Assembly: GCF_027596085.1 (NCBI RefSeq)
Contig: NC_072458.1
Coordinates: forward strand, 21,435,814 to 21,499,813
Length of the DNA: 64,000 bases
Origin: Anoplopoma fimbria
Lineage: Eukaryota; Chordata; Actinopteri; Perciformes; Anoplopomatidae
Reading direction: 5' to 3'
The notes below the pieces were generated by a model. It ran no database searches and was not told the DNA's origin. It saw only the letters and a list, made by a program, of their open reading frames with translations. The position numbers and the translations under genes were made by a program. Positions 25,001 through 41,599 of the stretch are shown piece after piece (the first letter of the stretch is position 1; every line of letters begins with the position of its first letter).

Positions 25001-26110
25001 ACAAGCCATCGGTAAGGACGGACACAATGCTTCACTCTGGGTGACGAAAACCATTTTTGACAAACGCTTGGTGAGGGATTATTTGTGGTGCGCTTGATTC
25101 AAATGGATGCATGATCAACTTCAAAGACTGGAAAATCACCGACGTACTAAAAAAATCAGTAATTCGCTGGTGATGATGATTCACATGTGTTCTACTACTG
25201 TTCAGTCCAGAGAGAGAGAGAGAGAGGGAGGGAGGGGGGTGGAGACAGAATTATTGACAAATATATATATTTATCAGTAGGTTTGTATGGAAAAGCTTAT
25301 TGTGATCATGTGTTTTGCCAAACCAACCCCCTGTGTTCCTGCTGTATAGTGTATAGCTGTTGTTCTGTATGTGAGCATTAGTGACCTATTGGAGCTTAGT
25401 ATAGAAACTAGTGTATATTTACCAGCAGATATTTAACTCTTCTCACCCCTCTCTCTCTGCTCTGGTGTATTTTCTCTTTGCTGGAATACTTCAAACTGCG
25501 TACCCCTCCCCTCCTCCCCTCCTTCCCTTCATCCCTTCATCCTCCTGTTACTCCTACTAATTTCCCAGGCGCTTTCAGAGCCAGGGGCATGACATCTGCT
25601 CCCGTGGTCAGATCAGGGCCGTCCCTTCCTGAAACATCAACCCCATACCGCCGTCCATTTGGTTCCACCCTTGCTCCCTCCTTCGGTGCACCTTCTCCCA
25701 CGTTTGGAGCTCCTAGTCCTTCCAGTGCAACTCCCTTATTTCAGCAACCGTCCCAGACCACAGGTGTTCATCATTCTGGCTTTAATATGCTTCAGACAGC
25801 TGAAGGAACTGGAATGGTACAATCCGTTTCAATGGGAGGGAGTCCACAAATGGGACTTCACATGAACCCCTCATTTGGAGGAATGGTGCAGCCTGGATCC
25901 CTGGTGGGGATTCCTTTGACGGACCCCGTCTTGTTGGGAACAGGAATGGGTCAGTCCAGTGTCTTTGGAGGGAATTGCCAAGCAGGGGTGGCTCACTTGG
26001 GAGGATCCATTCCACAGGCCGGGGGGGGAGTCCCCTTCCAGCCACAGTTGCTCTCAGGCAACGGGTCGGGTGACGCAGTTAACAAAACCAACAATCCGTT
26101 CCTGTTCTGA
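19050..26110 (+). CDS. Divergent epsin: ENTH domain plus expanded DPF array, complete, 929 aa
   Basis: Nine coding exons join in phase: 19050-19118, 20060-20215, 21297-21425, 21725-21845, 21954-22129, 22258-23554, 24288-24434, 24859-25011 and 25569-26110. Residues about 1-155 form an ENTH domain: NYSEAEVKVREATSNDPWGP, LTYNVVACNEIM, NWRHIHKSLTLLEYLLKTG, VEKDGKDQGGNVREKAK. The PtdIns(4,5)P2-binding Arg, Asn, Arg, His and Lys positions of epsins appear kept. A charged segment (RKEERLKQEAEKKEMERRAK) follows; I find no ubiquitin-interacting motif. Residues about 255-650 contain 27 DPF and 3 DPW motifs; exon 7 adds one of each. A clathrin-box-like LVDLDDLF lies in exon 8 and the protein ends NNPFLF, an EH-binding NPF. 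Known epsins use DPW/DPF for the AP-2 alpha ear, LVDLD for clathrin and NPF for Eps15. The ENTH helices differ from EPN1, EPN2 and EPN3, so I do not assign a paralog. Alternative splicing of exons 7-8 is possible. Confidence 0.93.
19140..19235. mobile_element. SINE body fragment in epsin intron 1
   Basis: The segment contains TCATTTAGCAGACGCTTTTATCCAAAGCGACTTACA, a signature body sequence shared with the fuller SINE at 50508-50805. It is widespread in fish genomes. Confidence 0.75.
19325..19460. repeat. About 31-bp minisatellite, four to five units
   Basis: Units of AACAAACTAATAGGAATACA followed by ATAAGTGC repeat beside the SINE fragment and probably arose from its ACAATAAGTG tail. Confidence 0.85.
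22620..22920 (+). repeat. 24-bp coding minisatellite making the DPF array
   Basis: A 24-bp unit (CCAAAAGATGATCCATTCAA plus CTCC) repeats about twelve times within epsin exon 6 with few substitutions, encoding an octapeptide of type DDPFNSPK. Flanking exon sequence holds older, degenerate units with longer spacers (KEDPFAAATTSP). The antisense open frame of 358 codons across it is a by-product of this periodicity. Confidence 0.95.
23560..24287. other. Epsin intron 6, no gene seen
   Basis: Intronic sequence with no further in-phase epsin exon or repeat that I recognise. A G/DPF- or DPW-coding cassette exon was looked for and not found. Confidence 0.5.
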
Positions 26111-26298
26111 CAGCTTGACATGGAGTATTTTCCTGCCAGATACGTGTATCATACTGAATGACAACAGCAGGTAGCTTTGCATGTTTTAGCCCTCTGAAGA
26201 TATCAGATTGCTTTACTAAGTATCCTGCAGGCAGTCGTTGGTCTTAGCTACCCTCATCGTGAAGATTGAGTTTTCCGTCATTATTTTTGTCAGCCTTA

Positions 26299-26304
26299 CA
26301 ATAA
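26299..26304 (+). terminator. Epsin polyadenylation signal (AATAAA)
   Basis: An AATAAA hexamer lies about 190 nt after the epsin stop codon. Confidence 0.5.
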
Positions 26305-27274
26305 AATCAAATGGTGTTGCAGTATTTGTAGGCAGGGACTGTGAGGAGAACTCCTATTGGCAGACTAGCATTTGGCCATTTGTTGCATTAAAAGGTCAGA
26401 ATAAGTCCTTGAATGCACCAAGAATGAAAACTCATTTATAAGATTAATTTAATCATGAGAGTCCCTGCTCCTATGAATCACCATTTAATAATAGCATTAC
26501 TTACTGACAAATGTGTGGTCTGAAATCACAGGCAGCCTGGGAGGTAGAAAGCAGTATAAACTGTGTATGGTATATAAGCAGTTTATACAAAAAGTAAGGC
26601 TAAAACATGCAAAACCACTGGTGTGATCCTTTACTTAAACCCATCAGCTCCTCAGCTTACACTTGCCTCCCCTTTGCAATCTACACACGTCCACATACAA
26701 TGACAGCCATGGTTTAAAGGGATGCAACATAGTATAATATAATAACAGAAATGCACAGAAAATATGTGTGAAATGTCGTCATTTGAATCAAATCTATTGG
26801 ACCAGACATCCTTCTTTTTCCCAATGCACAAGTCTGAGAAGCAGAGAGTGTCTCTGTGGAAATCCTGAAGAATTACTGTTGATGTGAGTGTTGACCTGTA
26901 AAACATTGACAGAACTGATGTGGGAAAGAAGTCACTGTCGGTATTCATGTATGTGTGTGTGTGTTAGTGCAAGATGGAGTGTGTGCGTGTGTCTGTGACC
27001 TGCATGCACGCAGTGTGTGTGTTCAGTATATCGTGCTGATGTAAATAGTGGAAGTAATCACAGATAAACCTTGAAATATACTGAATTTATTAGAGTCTTA
27101 CAAACATGAGTAACTATTTATTGATTAATTTATTGCTTGATTATTTATTGATGCAGCAAACGGCCTCCAACAAAGAAGACGTAGTTCAGGTTAGCTTTCT
27201 TTACAGTGTCGTTATGCAGACGGGTTGACCCGGATGGTATTGATCATATGTATTATTATATGTGATTACAAGCG

Positions 27275-27748
27275 TTATTGGCTCAGATCTGATAATGGCT
27301 GTTCAAACACTGCATCATCAATCAACTCAGTAACCAATGGTGGCTTTTTCTTCCCTGTTTTGATCTGTAGTCGTTCTGGATTCATTGTGTAATTGAACAT
27401 GTCCCCGCTGTATCTCCTGAAAACAGAAACAAGAAAACAGAAATGTGTTATTGTGTGATGTTTAGCTGCAGTGTTGGCTGAATAAAGTAATAATTTGAAA
27501 ATAACCTCTTTAATGTATATGCAGTCTGAGTGGATCCTCCTCTGTAATATGTGTGTGTGTGTGTGTGTGTGTGTGTCTATCTATTTACTGTGTGAGTGGT
27601 TAATGACATATTTCAACACACACCTGCATCTCTTTATGTTGTCAAACAGCTGCTTCCTCGTGGCTGAACGCCCATTTTTTGAGAGGTTTTGAGGTAGAGA
27701 ACATGAACAGTAGCAGGATTCATCGTAGTTCATGAGACGTGAAGACAT
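27275..27748 (-). CDS. Unrecognised small protein, two exons, complete, 88 aa
   Basis: Two exons join in phase on the minus strand: 27624-27748 (125 nt) and 27275-27416 (142 nt). The first ATG at 27748 follows an in-frame TGA at 27757-27755; a second in-frame ATG lies at 27733. The donor is GATGCAG/GTGTGT and the acceptor TCTGTTTTCAG/GAGA. The protein starts MSSRLMNYDESCYCSCS, has a basic middle (TRKQLFDNIKRCRRYSGDMF, NYTMNPERLQIKTGKKK) and an acidic end (PPLVTELIDDAVFEQPLSDL). It has no signal peptide, membrane segment or known domain that I can name. Composition is protein-like with few rare runs, and several AATAAA signals lie downstream on that strand around 27100-27150. It ends tail-to-tail with the epsin gene. 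Function unknown; small ciliary or sperm microtubule proteins often look like this, but that is only a guess. An annotation based on single open frames would miss it. Confidence 0.7.
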
Positions 27749-27759
27749 CACAGCTCAGT

Positions 27760-28534
27760 AAATTAAAGCCAGAAGGACCAATGACGTCTAAGAGGTCACT
27801 TAGTTTTGTATTGTTAGTGTTCTTTGTGTTTCATGGGCCTAGATGTGTCTTTCTTTCATTAAATATGAACTTTTGACTGAAAGCTTTGCTGAGCTATAGT
27901 ACAGAAACTAGCCCATAACACTATTATTAATAATTTCTCAAATTTAATTTTGTATTAAATGAAATTATTTTGCGGTGTATTTAAATTTAAAGCTGTGTTG
28001 TAAACTGTGACAGTATACAGAACATTTGAGAAATAAAATGATACAATAAGTGACTAACTGTATTTATTCAGCACTCTATGTCTGATTTTCTGGAGCAGAG
28101 TTTCTCAAATCTACATTTTTTTAACTGAATTGCTTGTTTATTGGTGATTCCTTTGAGCATAGCCTCCACCTGTCACCACTAGAGGGCCATGAACATACAC
28201 ATATTTAGACACAATATTGCAGTATTTTGTAAGAGACGCTTAATGTACCACCAGTTGATGTCGCTATTATTTACATATATTTTAATTATTAAATATTACA
28301 AAATAGAATATTTTGCTGAAGGGAAATAAACTATGCCTAAGTGCTTTAAAAGAAATGACTAAATATATTGACTTAGTACATATTAAACCTCAATGCACAC
28401 ACACTGAGAATTAACTCAAAGTAGGAGACTTGTGTACTTCTGAAGCAACAATTAATTACATAGTAAGAGATTCTTTATTTTTCACTGAGAAAGAGTGGCA
28501 GTAGTAGCTTTTTGGAAGAAAAAACATATGAAAC
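27760..28534. other. Gene-free stretch
   Basis: AT-rich sequence upstream of the small minus-strand gene, presumably holding its promoter. No clear TATA box or transposon was identified. Confidence 0.4.
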
Positions 28535-29250
28535 ATGAATTGTGATTCACAAAACAATTATAAGGAGACCCTAAATATAACAAAGAGACTCACAGTGACT
28601 ATGAAGGAAGGAAACCAATCACAAAATGACACAAAAATAACTAAAATGACACATACAACAAATTCAAAGAGACACAAAAATACTTCTAAGTCCAAAACAA
28701 CTACAAAGGGAAACAAAAAGACTACAAAGAGACCCAAACAACCTGAAAGAGACTCACAACAACTGTGAAAAGGAGCAAGACAACCACAAAGAGACACAAA
28801 ATTACAACAAAGACATAAAAAACAACTACAAAGCGACAGAAATACCACAAAGATACCAAAATAACTACAAAAAGAAGTTAAAAGACAACAAAGAGACCAA
28901 AACAGCACTCACAACGATTATGAAAAGGACCAAAACATCAAAAAATATAAATAAAATGACTACAAAGACGGATGAAACAAATACAAAGAGACCAAAACAA
29001 CTTTAGAGAGACTCACATCAACTGTGAAAAGGAGAAAAACAACCACAAAGAGACACAAAATTACAATAAAGACATATAAAACAACTAAAAAGCGACAAAA
29101 AAACTACAAAGAGACACTGAATGACTACAAAGACAAATAATAAACAACTACAAAGACACAAAAACAACTAAAAAGAGATGCAAACAGCTAGAAAGACACA
29201 CAAAGAGACGATTATGAAAAGGGACAAAACAACGACAAAGAGACAATAAA
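28535..29250. repeat. ACAAAGAGAC minisatellite, about 0.7 kb
   Basis: Loosely periodic units of about 20-23 bp (ACAACTACAAAGAGACACAA) run through the stretch. Open frames on both strands (Lys/Thr-rich and Cys/Phe-rich) are products of the periodicity. A short relative in the opposite orientation is at 44790-44965. Confidence 0.9.
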
Positions 29251-29588
29251 ACCAGGGAACCATTGTCTCATGATGTGTTTATGATTTTTATACTTCTTAA
29301 AACATGTCTGAAGAAGTTCTCTTACTAAACTCTGTATTTTACAGCTTTACTGGTATATTTACTCATGTATCCACTGCATCTGCTCAGTGATTGAGGAGAG
29401 TAAGGAGAGAGGAGTCAGTTGAGGCCTCCGCAGATGAAAAGAGGAGGAAATGTAGGATCGGCTCTGAGCCTCCCCATTGATGCAGAGAGGGCTTAGTGTC
29501 TAAAAACAGAAAGGGGGGAGATTGGGGATTTTGATAGTTAGTGAGCATGTGTTACATTAGGACACGGTGGTCAGTTCAGCCCTTGTGT

Positions 29589-29623
<35 letters not shown>

Positions 29624-31500
29624 GACGGATTATGTAATGAACACACTGAAAAGTTCTTATTTCCAGAGATTAAACTATATTTTCCTGCTGATCTAAACAC
29701 ATTGACCTGCACACCTTTGCTCATCAACAGTTTGGGTGATTAAACATCACCTGACGTTCCCCGCCCACATACTCACCTGCTTCCCATTTCCTTAACGAGC
29801 CTCACAGTATATATCCCACTGGCCCTCTCTTCCCAGTCAGATTCACATATTAAAGGAAGCACACAAGACTTGAACCCACAACCTCTCTGTGACCAGCGTA
29901 ACGTTGTCTGAGCTGCAGCAGCTCTCACTTAGACAATAATGACATTTAGATGCTGCTCGTCATAATAAACATCTCCAACTCTACATTATCACTCTGAATG
30001 ATTGTGCACCAATTTTTTTGCAGTAACTACATAAGATGCCCCAAAAAATGATGAATCAGCAATGCAACTTGTGTTGGTATGTTTTATAAGAATGCTGCAA
30101 GGATGATGTATTTTTGTAGGCTACTGGGATTTTTCCTTTCGATTTTGGATTATTTCAGAAAATAAACTAAAATCAAAGTTTATTATACTTAAACGTTTTG
30201 TTCAGCAAGATAATCTTTGCAAATGACGACCACTTTTATGAGCTTTGAAGCGTAAATACATTAGTCAGAATTAAAAAGCTGCGGTTAGGCTATAAAGGAA
30301 CCACACAACGGTCACATGACTTCACGTCAACAGCACTAAGATAACCGCGGACCAGTTGGTGTGATGATGTTTTGTAGTTTCATTTAGCTACTTGTTAGCA
30401 ACCACCTTTTTTAAGACACATAAAACTTAGAAATTAGCAAGAGGGGAATTTACTGACATATTAAATATCATAGAAAATAAATGTTTAAATCTCTTAAGCT
30501 TATGTTAAACACAGACTTTATTTCAGGCATGTAACCAAAAACACATAAAAAAAAACCATTGACTTCAAGACAAGGGAACCAGGAGTTCAAAGGACTCATT
30601 CCTGCAGCGCTCTGTCGGATCTTTGTCGGTTTGAAATATCTCAACATGAACAATGAAACTTTGCACAGAGATGAAGGGTTCCAAGAGGATGAAGCCTCCA
30701 GAATCCTCTAAATTTTAAATAAAACACGACACCAAAAATTCTCACATCAATTATGTTAATTGGGAACAATGTCATCTAATATTGATCATGTTACTAAATA
30801 TGACAGCTCGTTTGGCGTTCAGTACCTCCACTTCAGAACTACTGAAGTGTCTTTTTGGAGGTTTTCTTTTGGACTTCATTTCTCCACCTCTAGGCTTTCT
30901 TTTTGGTGTTCCAGTTTCTGTGTGTGCAAACGGCCCTGCAGTCTCATGCACTTTATTTAAAGGAATATAATTTATTGGGAGTTTGGCGGGACATTTACCC
31001 GCTAACTAGGATCAACTGGCACATGCTTTCAATTTCCAAAGACAATGGGATTCACTATAATAAGAACACAAGTACATTATGAATCTAAAGTGGACTTTCC
31101 TTATGTCCTTTCTCAGGAACAAATTTAAGAAAAAAAACGTAGGAATATATATTGGTGAATGAGGTCATGGACTTGTCCTCTTATTTTGGCGTACTTGGCT
31201 AAATACTTGAACTTGGCCATTAAATTGCTTGATTTATATAAGCATATGTAAATACTTAGCATCTGTTCTCACAGAGTCAATTAAACTCAACTGAGGCAAA
31301 AATAAACTAGAAAGTTTCAACGGTTCCAAACATGCTGTCGCTGTTTTACCAATCAGAGATTCAAACCAATGACTTTCGAGTCACGGGATTGCCTAAAGCC
31401 AGCGGCAGATGTGCTACATGCTGCACATCTGCACTCGCTTTGCGTTAAGAAGGGTTGAAGTTTAGAGAGCAGCAACACTCTCACACTCATCTCGATCCAA
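29251..31500. other. Gene-free stretch with a poly-T tract
   Basis: A T homopolymer of about 28 bp lies near 29593-29621. At 29860-29890 a tRNA-like B-box (GGTTCAAGTCT on the minus strand) hints at an old SINE. No exon is supported. Confidence 0.4.
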
Positions 31501-31590
31501 GCTGTTCCATACCATACCGTCAGATTAATCACTATAGGAGCGAAGGTCAGGAGGGTTAGGAGTGAGAGAGCAGGAGATAGATGAAGAAAA

Positions 31591-31629
<39 letters not shown>

Positions 31630-33620
31630 GTGGATGAATAGACACACTATAGAGAGCAAAGGGGAGGGAAAGTAACAGATGGACTTGTGAGGATTAGAGA
31701 AATCTGGGTGGGTTTCTGATGGAAACTCACCCAAGACGGAGGAGGGAGTGATGAGGGAGCGCTGAAGAAAGGTGAAGGAAAAACAGAATCCCCATTCGAG
31801 GAGCGGGGAAAGGAAACACAAACAGTCTCAAACACGGTGAGTCGATTTCCTGAGTTTTTACTTTGCTGTGTAAGCTGATGAAGAGTTGAGCGTGAACAGC
31901 AGCTGGATTTGTTCAATCACGTGCAAAGATTTCATCTTATCCTGATCAGATGATGCAAAGCAATAAAGTGTGTATTCTGCTTTTATTGACTTTGCATCTT
32001 TTATTGTTTCAATGTGGATAATATATTCATGGTTTTCATGTCTCTGTATCCATCAAAACATCCTACTAACAATCACTAAAAATGAATGTTCTGTACGCTC
32101 GGAGAGTAGATTGAGTTCATGTCTCAAAGCTGTGTGTTCGGAACAGTTAATCTGTCAGCTGGTTATGAAATGGACAGGTGTGTGGAGACATTACGTCTAC
32201 GCATGTACAGTAAGTAAAAGCAGAACAATATCGGTGTACTGTTAGGATTATAGTTTCAGTCCATAAAATGATTTGATGGATGGAACCAAATGCCTGGTTG
32301 AACATCGAACATCATCATTTGTGATTTATTTAAAATGATGGCACATGTGACCAGGACAGCGCCGTGGAAAAGAAGAATGACTTACTTCTGCCGTCAGACA
32401 AATAAGAATATAGTTGTTGTTTTTTTAAGACAGGCAGATCACATGTTAACTTAAATGTGCTTGGCTCTGGTCTCTCATTACAAAAAGTATTCAAACCCTC
32501 AGAACTTTATTTCAAATTGCAGTGAAGTTTCCAAAGATAACAAATATGTCAGGCTGGATATTTTTGGGCTGATGCACAAGACTTGTTAGAATATTTTGAA
32601 TATCTCACTCACTGTTAATTTCATTTAGGTTTATTGGAGAATACAGAGAGTTTTAAGTTACTGTCAGAAAGCGTGGAATAAAATGATTTTTCCTACTTTA
32701 AACCCCCCAGAAGAGCAAATAGCGTATATAAGAAGTGGATGTAGTCACTGTGACTTAAACCATCTGTTTATGGACAAGAGGTTTGAAGCCTTGACGTTTG
32801 GCATTTTTGTTGTCTCCATCTTGGTTTATGGTCGTCGCCATCTTGGTTTTTTTTTGCAACCAGAAGTGCCAAAAGAGGGTAGAGCTAAGTACAACCAAAT
32901 GCTGAGTATACAGTTTCTAGGAGACCAGAATGTTACAAATAACTTCTAAAAAACACAAAGAACTCCCAGACTGGACAATGAAGTGGTAGAGACCTGTCAA
33001 TCACTGTAAGCCCCGCCCTAAAGCATCCCCTGCTTTATGGTCTGTTTGACTCTAAATGGAGCATCATTTACTAAATGAACATCATGCTGTATTGAAGAAG
33101 ACTTGAAACTAGAGATTGAGACCATAAACTCATGTTTACAATGTTTACTGAGGGAATAAATCAAGAGAGAAGTAGAGTCATTTTCTCATAGACTTCTATA
33201 CAACCAGAGGAGTCGCCCCCTGATGGACAGTAGAGAGAATGCAAGTTTAAGGTACTTCAGTTTGGCTTTACTTGTCAGATTCCAAGGTTGACGCCTGCTG
33301 AAGGGGGAAACTTTTAAAAACTGTATGTATAGGACTTAAAAGTATTTTGCAGATGGACCTAATTTTGCACTGCATGATACATGGAGGACAAATTGTTAGT
33401 TAGAGTTAAACTTCTGTTTTAAACATCCTTTGAAAAAGAAATTCAGATTCAAGTTTTATTGACTAGCGACCATGTCAACAGGTTCTGAAGTAAGAAGATA
33501 TGATGACAATGACAACATAATAATGTCCAGTGACTCAACTGTTCATCTCTTAATCTCCCTTCTTTACTTTCAGGTGGTCGTCCAGACAGAGACGGCATGA
33601 GATTCTGTTGACATCTTAAT
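31500..33620 (+). other. Possible 5' non-coding exons of the GSG1L2-like gene
   Basis: Purine-rich sequence at about 31540-31833, including a (GA)n tract at 31598-31627, ends in a good donor (ACACG/GTGAGT). A matching acceptor TTTACTTTCAG precedes 33574. Neither segment codes. The pair could be leader exons of the gene starting at 34504; only transcript data can tell. Confidence 0.35.
32720..33273 (+). mobile_element. Dispersed repeat family A, copy 2
   Basis: This is the longest copy. It has a head with TATATAAGAAGTGGATGTAG, a repeated CGCCATCTTGG phrase, a middle AGAGACCTGTCAATCACTGT, and the near-identical core found in copies 1 and 4. It lies upstream of the GSG1L2-like gene. Confidence 0.75.
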
Positions 33621-34503
33621 CTCATCCACCTAACCGCTACAAGATTAACACAGATTACTAGGCCCTGAGGTAGGCCTGAGACTAATCCCTCCTCCTGAGA
33701 GCTCAATCACTCCTGGAGAGGTGGAGGAACGGGACGGGCCGTGAGAGAGGCCGTGAGAGAGCGCCTGATTAGTCGCAAAGTCCGCAGGATAAGATCCAGA
33801 CGTTTATCCTCATCCGAGTGAAGCAAAAGTCATAAAAATAAAAACAAAAGAAAAGGATCTGAGACGTGGAAACATGGGGTAGAGTCGCAGCTCGGTGACA
33901 AGAAATGTGTGGAGTCAAACGCGTCGCCTGGCTCGTGCCGTAACATCGAACACAAACAGAGGTCTCGAACTTTAAATATGATGAACTACTTTCCTGATTT
34001 TCTTTGACTACAACTGGAGCAGCAGGAGGAGAGCCGAAGATCCTCCTGCAACCTCTGGCCTTGCACATCTGTCTCTGTCTGACTTCTGGTTAAATCCCAC
34101 GTGTTTCATCTTTTTCTCCGCTCCACTGTCCTCTGACCTCCTCTCAACGACTGTTCTCATTCTTCCAGACACCCAATCTTCCCTCCGTCTTTTCAGCCAA
34201 CCTCTGACCTGTGTGCCACTTCTCAAACATCCCTAATCCCCTCTTTTCTTTACCTTCTGCCATCCTCCTTGAATCAATCTCAATCTCGCCACAACAAACC
34301 CGCCAAGCTTCATCTTGGCTTGTTGCTGTGGTTTCACGGAAACCCAACTCGCTCCACTCATCTTCATCCTGATTGGTCAGCAGATCTTTTCAGGCTCTTA
34401 CAGCCATTGAACCAGTATCAACCTTAAAAGTAAAGCAAAAACTCTCAATCTCTAGTCATAACTTATTTCTCCAAGAGTGTCATCTTCGTGTCAAGAAGCA
34501 ACC

Positions 34504-40785
<6,282 letters not shown>

Positions 40786-41484
40786 GAGTTTGGAGGACCG
40801 AGGACTCCGGCAGAAGCTTGTCAGGATTGGCTCCGTTGTATTTGAAACAACAAGACTTTAACAATATTGATTGGTTTCAAAGGTTTCAAATGATAATTGT
40901 TGCATGTCTGGACTTTTTACAAGTTACACAATGATCATTTCAAGCTGTGTCATTTTATTTTTTTGACCACTAGGGCTCAGAAGGACTCCAAAACAAACTC
41001 ACAGCGCCAATGCTCTGTACCTTTATCACTTTGTTATGGCTAACATGTTAGAAAAAAATAGTCCACTCACACATCAAGGAGACTCGGAGCAAAATTATCA
41101 TACTGTCGCAGACCTTTACTTTTATGAGGGAGGTTGGTAAAAGTAGGGACTCTACCATCAAGTCTATGTGCACCACAACGGAGGCTAAAAGGTGAAAAGA
41201 GTTATGTGTTTATTGTCATTAGCTTCAGCCGGTTACTAGCGACCTGTTTCTGCTAATGAAAACGTATGCTTGTGTAAATATTCAGCCTTATTCACAGTGA
41301 CTTCTTCAGGGATTGAGATGTGTGAGAGGATGTGAGACTGTATTCAAACGTAGATTTAAAAGTTGTTGAGAGATGGTAATGATACATGTTTGGCAATGAC
41401 TGTGGTATATGATGTCATTTTGTGTTGTTGTTGTTTTTAATCTATGATTTGCATGGATAAATGAAAATCCCCTCCTAAGGTGAT

Positions 41485-41492
41485 GAATAAAA
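41485..41492 (+). terminator. GSG1L2 polyadenylation signal (AATAAA)
   Basis: GATGAATAAAAATGAACC lies about 0.7 kb past the stop codon and is the first AATAAA in the 3' flank. Confidence 0.5.
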
Positions 41493-41599
41493 ATGAACCA
41501 CATTGTCTGATGATGGCTTATCAATACACGGATTCCATGTATTTATTACTTTTATGTTAATTTTTCAACAATAGTTTTGTTGCAATATTGTCAATTAAT

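Noticed and set aside
28558..28908. Cys/Phe-rich possible membrane protein
   Set aside because: It is produced by the ACAAAGAGAC minisatellite; other frames are equally open and no initiator or splice context exists.
28535..29250. CRISPR-like repeat array
   Set aside because: Units are contiguous and degenerate, with no unique spacers, and this is animal DNA.
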